A DNA stretch of 64,000 bases from an uncultured Clostridia bacterium (lineage in GTDB: Bacteria > Bacillota > Clostridia > TANB77 > CAG-508), in contig CAKPLZ010000004.1 of assembly GCA_934167835.1 (NCBI GenBank), positions 1 through 64,000 on the forward strand, written 5' to 3'. The position numbers and the translations under genes were made by a program. How positions within the stretch are numbered: position 1 is the first letter of the stretch; each line of letters opens with the position of its first letter. The notes under the pieces were generated by a model. The model worked only from the letters and a program-made list of their open reading frames with translations, made no database searches and was not told the origin of the DNA. Below, one piece after another: positions 9,755 to 18,829 of the stretch.

Positions 9755-11065
9755 TTATAATATTTCTCCAAATAAATCATAATTTTTTACGCCTGTTACT
9801 TTTGCTTTTACCCAAGTGTTTTCTATGTTTGGTTTTGTGTTTGGCATAAATATTAGACCATCTTCTTCGGGTATATCCATGTATGTTCTTCCTGCATATT
9901 GCCTTTCATCAAATGTTTTGGTTTCTATTAGTACCTCATATTCTTTGCCTATTTTTTGTTCTAGCTTTTGTTTTGATATTTTTTGTGCTAACGTCATTAT
10001 TTGGTCTAGTCTTTTCTGCTTTGTTTTATGGTGTATTTGTTCTGGTAATCTTGATGCTGGCGTTCCATCTTCTTTTGAGTATTTGAAGACTCCTAGTTTA
10101 TCGAAATATCCTTTTTGTACAAATTTCTGTAGTTTTTCAAAGTCTTCTTCTGTTTCCCCTGGGAAGCCTACTATTAGTGATGTTCTTAAGATTACTTCTG
10201 GTATTTCTTTTTGGATTTTTTGTATTAGTGTTTCTATTTTTTCTCCTGTTGTTTTTCTGTTCATTCTTTTTAGTACTGTATTTGATATGTGTTGTATTGG
10301 TATATCAAAGTATTTACAGATTTTTGGGTTGTTTTTTACTGTTTGGATTAGCTCTTCTGTAATGCTTTCTGGGTAAGCGTAAAGAAAGCGAATCCATTTT
10401 ATTCCGTCTATTTTACTTATTTCTTCTAATAATTCTGGTAAACGTTGTTTTCCATATAAGTCCTCTCCATATTTTGTTGTGTCTTGTGCGATTATTATTA
10501 TTTCTTTATAGCCTTTGTCTGCTAAGCTTTTTGCTTCTTCTATTATATCCTCAAAAGGCCTACTTACATATTCTCCTCTAATTTTTGGAATTGCACAATA
10601 TGTGCATTTGTTGCTGCAACCTTCTGCAATTTTTAAGTATGCTGTAACTTTGCCTGTTGTTATTACTCTATCTAGATATTCAAGATTTGCTGTAGTTATA
10701 TTTTGATTATTTTCATCTATTAATTTTTCTATTTTTTCCCATAGTTTATCATACTCTTTTATTGAAATAAATAAATCAACTTCTGGGATTAATTTTTCAA
10801 GGTCTTCTTTATATCTTTCAACTAAGCATCCCATTGCTATTAAATACTTGCATTTTCCTGTTTTTTTATATTCTGCCATTTCTAGCATTGTATCTATTGC
10901 TTCTTGTTTAGCACTTTCGATAAATCCACATGTATTTATTATAATAACTTCCGCTTCTTTTACATTATTTACAATTTCATAATTATGGTCTTTAAATAGA
11001 CCTATTGCCATTTCTGTATCAACTAAATTTTTAGTACATCCTAGTGATATAAATCCTACTTTCAT
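9755..11065 (-). CDS. rimO: Ribosomal protein S12 methylthiotransferase
   Basis: 436 residues. N-terminal MTTase domain with three cysteines for an Fe-S cluster (ISLGCTKN, NTCGFIESAK, AMGCLVER), then radical-SAM CxxxCxxC in CSNKCTYCAIP (~150), and a C-terminal TRAM-like domain (EVLIETKTFD ... VTGVKNYDLFGEIL). LGCTKNLVDTE at the start is the RimO rather than MiaB signature. It methylthiolates the conserved Asp of ribosomal protein S12, whose gene is also in this window. It begins 2 bp after the RNase E/G gene stops, so translational coupling is likely. Confidence 0.95.
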   Translation of the reverse strand: MKVGFISLGCTKNLVDTEMAIGLFKDHNYEIVNNVKEAEVIIINTCGFIESAKQEAIDTMLEMAEYKKTGKCKYLIAMGCLVERYKEDLEKLIPEVDLFISIKEYDKLWEKIEKLIDENNQNITTANLEYLDRVITTGKVTAYLKIAEGCSNKCTYCAIPKIRGEYVSRPFEDIIEEAKSLADKGYKEIIIIAQDTTKYGEDLYGKQRLPELLEEISKIDGIKWIRFLYAYPESITEELIQTVKNNPKICKYFDIPIQHISNTVLKRMNRKTTGEKIETLIQKIQKEIPEVILRTSLIVGFPGETEEDFEKLQKFVQKGYFDKLGVFKYSKEDGTPASRLPEQIHHKTKQKRLDQIMTLAQKISKQKLEQKIGKEYEVLIETKTFDERQYAGRTYMDIPEEDGLIFMPNTKPNIENTWVKAKVTGVKNYDLFGEIL

Positions 11066-11067
11066 TT

Positions 11068-12247
11068 CTACTCCTCACAATAATCATTGTTACACATATT
11101 TTTTCTTGTCATTTCTAATAAGTTTAGTTTAGTAAATCCTGCTACTTGTGTTTTTGCTCTGTCTTTTTTTAATTCTAGTTTTAGTAGTTCTTCAATTGCT
11201 GTTTTATTTTCATCTTTATGCATATCTATGTAGTCTATTATAATTATTCCGCCTATATCTCTTAAGCGCAATTGTTTAGCAATCTCCACTGTTGCTTCTT
11301 GATTTACTTTGAAAATTGTTTCTTCTATGTTTTTCTTTCCTGTATATTTACCTGTATTTACATCTATTGCAGTTAGTGCTTCTGTCATATCTATGGTAAT
11401 AAACCCACCGCATTTTAGCCAAATTTTTCTGTTATTTATTTTTTGTATTTGCGTTTCTAGTGAATACAGATTGAATAAATCTTCGTTTCTTAATTCTAAT
11501 TCTATGCCCTTGGTGTTTTTTAATGTTTCTTGTATCTCATTATATATTCCTTCATCATTTACAATTATTTTATTTAAACCTCTATCAATTATATCTATTG
11601 CTGTTCTTCTTATTAATGCCATATTGTCGTAAATAAGGGATGGAACTTTTTTTGTGTTTTTTACTTTTTCCGTAATATTATTCCACTTTTCTTCTAAATC
11701 TTTTATGTCTTGTTTTATTTCTTCTTCTGTTGCATTTTCACTTGATGTTCTTAATATTAAGCCCATGTTTTGAGGTACATATTTTTTTGCCATATTTATT
11801 AAGCGTTCTTTTACCTCTTCGTTTTCTATTTTTTGAGATACTGTTATAATATCAGTGTTAGGCATTAGTACTGTGAACCTTCCTGATAGGTTAATGTGTG
11901 TACTTACCTTAGCACCTTTTGTTTTTGTTCCATCTTTTCTAATTTGGATTAAGATTCGATCTCCCTCTTTTAATACTTCCTCTATAGGTTTTTCTGGAAT
12001 TTTATTTTTTGTTATATCAACTTTTGGAAGAACGTCTTGAACCCTTATCAAGCTATGTCTTGCTTCTCCAATATCTATAAAAGCTGAGCCGCATTCCTTT
12101 TAAAACCTTTTGAACTTTTCCAATATAAATATTGCCTTCGAGTCTTCTTTGCTTTTCATGTTCCTCATGTTTTTCAACTAAAATTCCATTTTCAACTAGC
12201 ATTATTGTTTTTAAATTTTCTTGTTTATTTATAAGTAATTCTAACAT
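11068..12247 (-). CDS. rng: Ribonuclease E/G family protein (one +1 CGG frameshift)
   Basis: Two open frames overlap: 12247-12053 gives MLELLINKQ ... GNIYIGKVQKVLKGM and 12051-11068 gives the rest. Codon 53 is CGG (12089-12091). Skipping its C joins KGM to GSAFIDIGEARH, the S1-domain motif of RNase E/G (GMxSAFVDIG). The joined protein is 392 residues and includes the catalytic region TEALTAIDVNTGKYTG with DVNTG and the second Asp region IIIDYIDM. It ends shortly after KDRAKT ... LLEMTRKN, so the distal C-terminal part of E. coli RNase G is missing. Endonuclease for rRNA/mRNA maturation. Followed by rimO after 2 bp. Confidence 0.9.
12089..12091 (-). other. +1 frameshift site CGGC (RNase E/G, residue 53)
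   Basis: Coding strand ATG-CGG-CTC; the zero frame stops after 11 further sense codons. ATG-(C)GGC-TCA enters the S1-domain sequence SAFIDIG. Confidence 0.85.
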
Positions 12248-12258
12248 AACTATCCTTT

Positions 12259-12823
12259 CTATTTAACATTAAATTGATTCATTGCCTTATCTACGCCATT
12301 TTTTAATATTTCCATTGTTGCTTTTGCTGCCTTTTCCACTCCTTGTAAAAGCATCTCTCTTTCATTTTCTGGTATTGGTCCAATAACATAATTTATTATA
12401 TCTTCTTTAAACTTAGGTGAGCCAATTCCAACTCGAATCCTTACCATGTTTTCTGATTGCAAACAATGAACAACTGATTTCATTCCGTTATGTGTTCCGT
12501 GGTCCGCCTTTTTTTCTTATTCTAATGGTTCCTGGTTCTAAGTCTATGTCATCATATATAATAATTATATTTTCATCCGGGATTTTATAAAACTTTTTGA
12601 ATTCTATTACGCTCTCTCCACTCGAATTCATATATGTTTGTGGTTTTAATAAAATCACTTTTTCTCCATTAATATGTTCTACAGTGTATAGCCCATTAAA
12701 TTTAGACTGTGAAATTTTTACATCACAGTCTGTCGCTATTTTATTTATAACATTAAATCCCATGTTATGCCTTGTATTGCTATATTCGCTTTCTGGGTTT
12801 CCAAGTCCTACTATTAAATACAT
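12259..12823 (-). CDS. pth: Peptidyl-tRNA hydrolase (one +1 CGG frameshift)
   Basis: The first 108 residues (MYLIVGLGNPESEYSNTRHNMGF ... RIRKKGGP) are classic Pth with the catalytic His in NTRHNMGF, Asn in YMNSSGES and Asp in IIYDDIDLEPG. The zero frame ends as GGPRNT. Codon 109 is CGG (12497-12499). Skipping its C gives GGPGTHNGMKSVVHCL, the invariant Pth GHNG(L/M)KS segment, then VRIRVGIGSP and a normal C-terminus, 187 residues in total. Pth is usually essential because it releases peptidyl-tRNA from stalled or aborted translation, so a dead copy is improbable. Start ATG overlaps the end of the upstream glycosyltransferase gene. Confidence 0.95.
12497..12499 (-). other. +1 frameshift site CGGA (pth, Gly109)
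   Basis: Coding strand CCA-CGG-AAC; the zero frame hits TAA three codons later. CCA-(C)GGA-ACA-CAT-AAC-GGA gives PGTHNG, conserved in the family. Confidence 0.92.
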
Positions 12824-14050
12824 GTTTTCTCCTCTATAATTTGTTTTAGTCTATTCCATATTTCGTTTGTTTTTAGGTATTCTTCATAATGTTTTTCAAC
12901 ATTTTTATCATATTCTTTAAGGTCTTTTACTAAATCGCTAAAATTTGAACTTTGGAATAGTTCATTTATTTTTGGAACGCTTTTTTCAAGTTTTTCTATT
13001 GCAATTTGCATATTATCTTTATAATTTTCTTTATTTTGTATATACATTAATAATGGTTTATACTTTATCCAACCTTTAGATGCTTTTAAAAATCTGCTTT
13101 CAATATCATCTTCTTCAACCTTTATTCTTCTAAGTTTCTTTGGATATTTACCTTTTATAATACTTGTATATTTTAAAAATCCATCATGAAAATGATATAC
13201 TGGTATTTTAAGTATTTTAGCATCTTTTAGCAAGGTTGAGAAAAATGTGTCTTCTCCTCTTGCTTGTGGTGGATTATAAAATGCTGGTATTCTGTTTATA
13301 TGGTCAAGATTTAAGCATAGTGTTGAGCCTGCTACCCATTTATCTTGAAGCTCGTATAGTCCATTTCCCTCTGCAATGTTTTTATCAGCATAAGTAACAC
13401 CATTATTGTCTATCATTTTTTGTTTTATTGATTCCCATGATACTATTTCATTGCTTATTGCTTCAATATAATTTTTAAAGTCCTCTTCGCTAATTTCTTC
13501 ATCCAATTCTACATACGGAATTGGTGATATGTATCCACAGTGATATCCAATTGTAACATCTGCATTGTCAATGTTTTCTAAGTGTTTTAATAGATTATCT
13601 TGTGGTATCCAAGATAAATTATCATTATCTTTTACTACTGCTACTGGGTATTCATCATCATCCCAAAACAACAAATAGTCCATTTTCCATTTTAGTGCAT
13701 AGTACATAACTGTATTTCTTCCTTTTGCATGTCCATTGCCTAAAAATAAGTCAACCTCTTCTCTTGTAAAATTGTGCCTTGATATAAGCTTTTTCTTCTC
13801 CTCCTCAATGTTTTCAGGAGTTATATATTTTATTTTTATGTTTTTATATACTTCAGGTATTATACTATAAAAATCTGTTCTTATGGTATATTGATAGTTT
13901 AAATCATACAGCAGGAATATTGTTAAATTCACCTGTTTTCCTGATTTTTCAAATTGTTCTAGCATATTTTTATAATAGTTATTTATAACTTTGCAAACAT
14001 TTGGCCTTCCTGTAACGAATCCTATACCGAAACTCAACTGTATCTTTCAT
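12814..14050 (-). CDS. GT-A-fold glycosyltransferase (one +1 CGG frameshift at codon 8)
   Basis: Without a shift the only start in the long frame is a TTG at 14037. Upstream, an ATG at 14050 with RBS GGGGGT encodes MKDTVEF and then CGG (14027-14029). Skipping the C gives MKDTVEFGIGFVTGRPNVCKVINNYY, a natural N-terminus, and a 411-residue protein. Inside are a metal-binding acidic motif YLLFWDDDEYPV (~120-131) and RGEDTFFSTLL (~270), typical of GT-A enzymes acting on nucleotide sugars. The C-terminal third is helical. Sugar and acceptor unknown. It overlaps pth (10 bp) and follows the rpiB-like gene, so it belongs to the 15.7-kb operon with the GT4 enzyme. Confidence 0.75.
14027..14029 (-). 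other. +1 frameshift site CGGT (glycosyltransferase, Gly8)
   Basis: Coding strand TTT-CGG-TAT. TTT-(C)GGT-ATA-GGA joins the RBS-linked ATG at 14050 to the long frame. The alternative is a TTG start at 14037 without a good RBS. Confidence 0.75.
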
Positions 14051-14072
14051 TTTTACCCCCGTTTGTTAATAG

Positions 14073-14519
14073 CTATTTCATATTTTCTTTTTCAATTTCT
14101 TGAATTACATCAATTCTTTCTTTATACCTTCCACCAAGAACTTCTGTTCCTAGCCAGCCTCTTATTATATTAATTGCTGTATCTAGATTTACAAATTCTG
14201 CTGGTAAAGCAAGTACATTTGCATTATAGTGTGCTTTTGCTCTTTTAGCTCCCTCAATGTTGAAACAGTCTACACTCCTTATTCCTTTGAATTTGTTAGC
14301 AAACATTGCCATTCCAAATCCACTACCTGAGATAAATATTCCAACATCACATTTTTTTGCTTGAATGCTTTTGCAAGCTTCTTTTATTGCTTCTGGGTCA
14401 TCTAGTGTTTCTTCATCAAAAGTTCCAAAATCCTTATAGTCAATTTTCTTTTCTTCTAGATATGTTAATACCTCTTTTTTTAATTTGTATCCACTACAAT
14501 TACATACTATTGCTATCAT
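14073..14519 (-). CDS. RpiB/LacAB-family sugar-phosphate isomerase
   Basis: About 148 residues. Shows the RpiB fold signature GIFISGSGFGMAMFANKFKGIRSVDC and ANVLALPAE ... WLGTEVLGGRYKERI. The active-site Cys of canonical RpiB (C-G-T-G-x-G) is replaced by Ser in ISGSGFG, and the N-terminal catalytic Asp-His region reads CNCSGYKLK. Substrate and even catalysis are therefore uncertain: ribose-5-phosphate isomerase, a LacAB-like enzyme, or a divergent member. The second ATG (14519) has GGAGG at 7-nt spacing and is preferred over the ATG at 14525. The stop of the GT4 gene overlaps this start. Confidence 0.75.
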   Translation of the reverse strand: MIAIVCNCSGYKLKKEVLTYLEEKKIDYKDFGTFDEETLDDPEAIKEACKSIQAKKCDVGIFISGSGFGMAMFANKFKGIRSVDCFNIEGAKRAKAHYNANVLALPAEFVNLDTAINIIRGWLGTEVLGGRYKERIDVIQEIEKENMK

Positions 14520-15718
14520 AAGCATTCCTCCTTTATTGCTTCGTTATAAATTTCTAGTAACTTAGCAATTGATTTTTCTTGTGCAAACTTTTCTTTGACA
14601 TATTCTGAAAGTTCTTCTCTGTTATATCTATTTTTATTTTCTAGAATCTCCATTAAAGCTTTAGATAGTCCTTCGTAATCTTCTGTTTTTACTATTTTTC
14701 CAACTTTTTCTGTTATGTATTCTTTCATTCCTCCTGCTTCTGTACAAACAACAGGTGTTCCACATGCTAAGGCTTCAACTGCAACTAATCCAAATGCTTC
14801 CATTCTTGATGGCATTGCAAAAACATCTGCTATGTTGTATAACTTTTTAAGTGTTCGTTGGCTTTTATGACCTATAAAATATGTATTCTTTAATTCTAAA
14901 TCTTTTGCCTGTTTTCTTAATTCTTTTCTTAATGCACCATTTCCTGCAATAACAGTAATTATATTCTCATTTTCGTAAATTTTAGCTGCATTTAAAAGAA
15001 TATCTACACCTTTTAATCCTGATAATCTTCCTGCATATAGCACTATTTTTTGATTTGTGTATTCTATTCCATATTTTGAAAGAATTTCCTGTTTGTTGTA
15101 TTCTTGTATGTTAAATACTTTTGGATCATATCCTGCTTGTATTACTTCTGGGTTTGATTCAGGGAAAATTTCTTTAATTAGTCTACAATTTTCATTTGAT
15201 ACTGCTATTATTTTTTTTGCTCTTTTTATTACATACTCTGCCATTTTCTTAAATCTATCACCTTTTTGTAAACCTATAACATCTGTTCCATGTGATGTTA
15301 CTACAACTGGCACATTATATTTACATGCTATACTTGAAATTACCCATATATGGCCTGAGTGTATTATATCTGGTTTAAAGGTTTCGATTTCTTCTTTAAT
15401 TGCTACATCAAAGCTATTGCAAAACTCTTTTAGTTGTGCATCTGTCATTTCATAATAGTTAAATGAACTTCGTGAGTGACTTGTAAAACATGGAAAGTTA
15501 AAATCTAATTGTCCTGGAATTTCTTCTTCATTTTTAAAATACACTGGGTGTAGTTTAAATTTTTTAAATTCTTCATTTTCGACATTTTTTGTTTCATTTT
15601 CTGGCATTATTATACAAATTTCGTGTCCCATTTTTTGTAAGGTTTTTGCAAGATTTGTGGTATATACGCCACTACCTGACCCTACTAATGGTAGATGATT
15701 TATTAGTAGTATTTTCAT
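14516..15718 (-). CDS. GT4-family glycosyltransferase
   Basis: About 400 residues with a GT-B double Rossmann fold: N-terminal MKILLINHLPLVGSGSGVYTTNLAKTLQ (glycine-rich acceptor-side loop), TSHGTDVIGL, then VLYAGRLSGLKGVDILL and the nucleotide-sugar motif RMEAFGLVAVEALACGTPVV (EX7E). A retaining transferase of the cytoplasmic face, likely making a glycolipid or surface glycan. The ATG at 15718 is preferred to 15733 because AAAGGAAAG precedes it. First gene of an operon with the rpiB-like and GT-A genes, driven by a clear promoter at 15757-15785. Confidence 0.88.
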   Translation of the reverse strand: MKILLINHLPLVGSGSGVYTTNLAKTLQKMGHEICIIMPENETKNVENEEFKKFKLHPVYFKNEEEIPGQLDFNFPCFTSHSRSSFNYYEMTDAQLKEFCNSFDVAIKEEIETFKPDIIHSGHIWVISSIACKYNVPVVVTSHGTDVIGLQKGDRFKKMAEYVIKRAKKIIAVSNENCRLIKEIFPESNPEVIQAGYDPKVFNIQEYNKQEILSKYGIEYTNQKIVLYAGRLSGLKGVDILLNAAKIYENENIITVIAGNGALRKELRKQAKDLELKNTYFIGHKSQRTLKKLYNIADVFAMPSRMEAFGLVAVEALACGTPVVCTEAGGMKEYITEKVGKIVKTEDYEGLSKALMEILENKNRYNREELSEYVKEKFAQEKSIAKLLEIYNEAIKEECL

Positions 15719-15756
15719 AGGCTTTCCTTTCATTTTTTGTTCTCTTTATTCTATAA

Positions 15757-15785
15757 ATTATACCATAAATCTACAAAAATGTAAA
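15757..15785 (-). promoter_or_regulatory. SigA-type promoter for the GT4 operon
   Basis: Coding strand TTTACA (15780-15785), 17-bp spacer, TATAAT (15757-15762), about 40 bp upstream of the GT4 start. Confidence 0.8.
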
Positions 15786-15838
15786 TTTTACTTACAAGTC
15801 ACATATAATACTTTTTAAGTTTTAATTTAGTTTCATTT

Positions 15839-17269
15839 TTATAAATTTCTTGCCATTTGTATTCCTGAACAAGATGCCATCATTAGTCCTCTTGTCATTC
15901 CTCCGCCATCTCCTATTGAGTATAGGCCTTTTATGTTTGTTTCAAAGTTCTTGTCTATTACTACTTTGTTGCTATAGAACTTTATTTCTGGTGCATATAG
16001 TAGATTGTCTGGTGCTCCAAATCCTTCTACTATTTTGTCTACTGCTCTTATAAATTCTAGAATACTTACCATTGTTCTATATCCTAATGCAAAAGTTATA
16101 TCCCCTGCTACTGCTGATTTTAATGTAGCTTGCACTGTATTTCTTTCTAGTTCATAATCCCAAGTTCTCTTTCCTCTGTATATATCTCCTAGTCTTTGTA
16201 CTACTATGTTTCCTGCTCCTAGGTCGTTTAAGTTTTGTGCAACATTTCTACCATATTCGATTGGGCGTTTAAATGGGCTTGTAAAATGGTGTGATACTAG
16301 TATTGCTAAATTTGTATTTGTGCTTTTTCTTTCTTTGTATGAGTGACCATTTACAAGTGTTAGGTTATTATCATAAACTTCTGCTGAAACAAATCCACTT
16401 GGATTTTGGCAGAATGTTCGTACTTTATCTCTGAATGGTCCAACTCTACCTATGAATTTTGCTTCATACATATATTTGTTTACATCTTTCATTACTTCAT
16501 CTGGAAGTTCGTATCTAACACCAATATCAACTATTCCAGTTTCTGTATTTATATTGTGTTTATTTGCCATGTCAACTAACCAGTTAGCACCTTTTCTGCC
16601 TACTGCTAGAACTACTTTGTCAGCATATACTTCAGTTGGTTCAATTTCTTCATTCTCTAAGTCTTTTGAAGCTTTTATCTTTACTCCTTGAATGTGGTCA
16701 TTGTCTATTATTAAGTCTGTTACTGAAGTTTGGAACATCATTTCCACTCCATTATCCTCAATATATTTTTCAAGTTTTCCATAAACTTCATGGCTTTTTT
16801 CTGTTCCTAAGTGTCTTATTGGAATATTTATAAGCCTTATTCCTTCTTTTTTGGCTCTATCATTAATCTTTGCTATTTCTTCTTTATATTCTGTTCCTTC
16901 TAAGTGTTTATCTGCACCGAAGTCTAAATATATTTTATCTGCGTAATCAATTAGATTTTTTGTTTCAGGAACTCCTATTATTTTATGTAGATTTCCGCCA
17001 ACATGTATATCATCATCTTCGCTATTATATAAAGATAATTTACCATCTGAAAAGGCTCCTGCACCTGAGAATCCATTTGTAATATTACACATAGGTTTGC
17101 AATGTATGCATTTCTTTGTTTTTTCAATAGGACAACACCTATCTTCAACACGCTTACCTTGGTCTATTAATAGCACCTTATTATATTTCTTTAACTTTAT
17201 TAATTCATAAGCACAAAAAATAGAGCTAGGACCCATTCCTACTACTATTACATCATATTTATTTGGCAT
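15839..17269 (-). CDS. FAD-dependent dehydrogenase (COG2509-like)
   Basis: 476 residues. N-terminal dinucleotide-binding Rossmann motif VIVVGMGPSSIFCAYEL, a cysteine-rich stretch CCPIEKTKKCIHCKPMCNI (two CxxC-like pairs, ~45-63), then FSGAGAFSDGKLSLY, and the C-terminal FAD-binding GLYSIGDGGGMTRGLMMASCSGIQMAR. This matches the uncharacterised FAD-dependent dehydrogenase family common in Clostridia. The true substrate is unknown. Own promoter at 17296-17324 and RBS AAAGGAG. The nearby acpP and plsX genes are separate units. Confidence 0.88.
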   Translation of the reverse strand: MPNKYDVIVVGMGPSSIFCAYELIKLKKYNKVLLIDQGKRVEDRCCPIEKTKKCIHCKPMCNITNGFSGAGAFSDGKLSLYNSEDDDIHVGGNLHKIIGVPETKNLIDYADKIYLDFGADKHLEGTEYKEEIAKINDRAKKEGIRLINIPIRHLGTEKSHEVYGKLEKYIEDNGVEMMFQTSVTDLIIDNDHIQGVKIKASKDLENEEIEPTEVYADKVVLAVGRKGANWLVDMANKHNINTETGIVDIGVRYELPDEVMKDVNKYMYEAKFIGRVGPFRDKVRTFCQNPSGFVSAEVYDNNLTLVNGHSYKERKSTNTNLAILVSHHFTSPFKRPIEYGRNVAQNLNDLGAGNIVVQRLGDIYRGKRTWDYELERNTVQATLKSAVAGDITFALGYRTMVSILEFIRAVDKIVEGFGAPDNLLYAPEIKFYSNKVVIDKNFETNIKGLYSIGDGGGMTRGLMMASCSGIQMARNL

Positions 17270-17295
17270 AAAAAAATCACTCCTTTGACTAATAA

Positions 17296-17324
17296 ATTAT
17301 ATCATAGGAATGATTAATTTGCAA
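17296..17324 (-). promoter_or_regulatory. SigA-type promoter for the FAD dehydrogenase
   Basis: TTGCAA (17319-17324), 17-bp spacer, TATAAT (17296-17301) on the coding strand, 27 bp upstream of the ATG. Confidence 0.82.
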
Positions 17325-17340
17325 TTAAAATTTATTTTTT

Positions 17341-17580
17341 TTAAACATTGTCCTTTATATATTCAACAACGTCACCTACTGTAACTACTTTTTCAGCATC
17401 ACTATCTGGTATTTCCAAATCAAATTCTTCTTCTAAAGCCATTATTAATTCAACTATATCTAAAGAATCTGCTCCTAAATCATCTATGAAAGATGCTTCA
17501 GTAGTTATTGCTGTTTCTGGAACTCCTAATTGTTCTATGATTATTTCTTTAACCTTATCAAAAATTTCTTCTGAGCTCAT
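17341..17580 (-). CDS. acpP: Acyl carrier protein
   Basis: 79 residues, acidic, with the phosphopantetheine attachment Ser in DDLGADSLDIVELIMALEE (Ser ~37). Carries growing acyl chains in fatty-acid and phospholipid synthesis. It lies 80 bp after plsX, the usual fab/pls neighbourhood, though other fab genes are not in the window. Confidence 0.97.
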   Translation of the reverse strand: MSSEEIFDKVKEIIIEQLGVPETAITTEASFIDDLGADSLDIVELIMALEEEFDLEIPDSDAEKVVTVGDVVEYIKDNV

Positions 17581-17660
17581 TTGTTTACACCCCCTTTTAG
17601 TTTTGCGATAACTATTATCTACTATAAGATATTATATCCAACTGAAAATGTCAATACTTT

Positions 17661-18683
17661 TTACTTATTTTTTTCAAATTCTTTTTTTATAATGTCCACA
17701 GTGCCACTTTTAGCAAAGTTTTCGGCTTGTTTAATTGTGTAATAGAATAGTTTTTCATCACTACTTCCATGTGCTTTTACAACTGGTTTTTGAACTCCTA
17801 AGAATAGTGCTCCTCCATATTCTTTATAATCCATTGTTTTGCTAAAACGTTTTATTGCAGGTAAAGATGGAGCTGCACATATTGTGCTCCATAAGTTTTT
17901 CTTTAGACTTTCTGTTAATGTTCTTTTTACAAGTTTTCCTAAGCCCTCTGTTGTTTTTAAAAATACATTTCCTGTGAATCCATCTGTTATTACTGCATCA
18001 ATTTTGCCTGTGAAGGCATCACGGCCTTCTATGTTTCCAACAAAGTTTATTCCATGTTCATCAGCTTCTTGTTTTAATAGTTTATAACTTTCTTTTACTA
18101 AGTCATTTCCTTTTGTTTCTTCTGTACCTATATTTAAAAGCCCAATCGCAGGTTTTTCAATGTTATATATCTTTTTTAAGTATACATTAGCCATTTGTGC
18201 AAATTGTAGAAGGTTGATTGGTTTGCAGTTTGTATTTGCACCAGCATCAACTAGCATTACACCTTTTTTATATGATGGAAGCATTGGTGCCATTGCCGGT
18301 CTATCTACTCCTTTTATTCTACCTACTAAAAGAGTTGCTCCTGTAAGTAATGCTCCAGAGTTTCCTGCTGAAACAAATACATCCCCTTCTCCTTCTTTTA
18401 GTAGTCTAAATCCTACAACCATTGATGAATCCTTTTTATGTTTAATTGCTTGTGTTGGAATATCTTCCATTGTTATTTCTTCTGTTGTATTATGTATTAA
18501 AATTTTGTCTGATATTAGACCTATATTTTCTTTATTATATAATTCTTTTACTTTTTTATTAATTATTTCTTCATTTCCAACTAAAATAATTTCTGAATCA
18601 ATTTCTTTTATAGCTTTTACGGCTCCCTTAATTGTTGCCTCTGGTGCATTATCTCCACCCATCGCATCTAAAATAATTTTCAT
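17661..18683 (-). CDS. plsX: Phosphate acyltransferase PlsX
   Basis: 340 residues, full length. Starts MKIILDAMGGDNAPEATIKGAV, with later motifs FVSAGNSGALLTGATLLVGRIKGVDRPAM, NIGTEETKGN and DAVITDGFTGNVFLKTTEG, all diagnostic of PlsX. It converts acyl-ACP to acyl-phosphate for PlsY in phospholipid synthesis, which fits acpP directly downstream. Confidence 0.97.
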   Translation of the reverse strand: MKIILDAMGGDNAPEATIKGAVKAIKEIDSEIILVGNEEIINKKVKELYNKENIGLISDKILIHNTTEEITMEDIPTQAIKHKKDSSMVVGFRLLKEGEGDVFVSAGNSGALLTGATLLVGRIKGVDRPAMAPMLPSYKKGVMLVDAGANTNCKPINLLQFAQMANVYLKKIYNIEKPAIGLLNIGTEETKGNDLVKESYKLLKQEADEHGINFVGNIEGRDAFTGKIDAVITDGFTGNVFLKTTEGLGKLVKRTLTESLKKNLWSTICAAPSLPAIKRFSKTMDYKEYGGALFLGVQKPVVKAHGSSDEKLFYYTIKQAENFAKSGTVDIIKKEFEKNK

Positions 18684-18790
18684 AAATCTCTCCTTTTTAT
18701 TTAGCTAAAGCCTTTTATTTAGATTTTTTTGATGTTACTATTGTATGCTTTTATTAGGAAAAAATCAAGTGGTAAAGTAAAAAAAATACA

Positions 18791-18819
18791 AAAAAAGCAA
18801 GGATTATCCTTGCTTTTTT
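18791..18819. terminator. Intrinsic terminator after tuf
   Basis: Arms of 13 bp (18791-18803 and 18807-18819) around AGCAAGGA/TCCTTGCT with a 3-nt loop and flanking A/T runs, 11 bp past the tuf stop. Confidence 0.9.
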
Positions 18820-18829
18820 ATTTTTGAAA

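Noticed and set aside
9816..10376. Plus-strand open frame inside rimO
   Set aside because: Shadow of rimO in AT-rich DNA; no RBS and no family resemblance.
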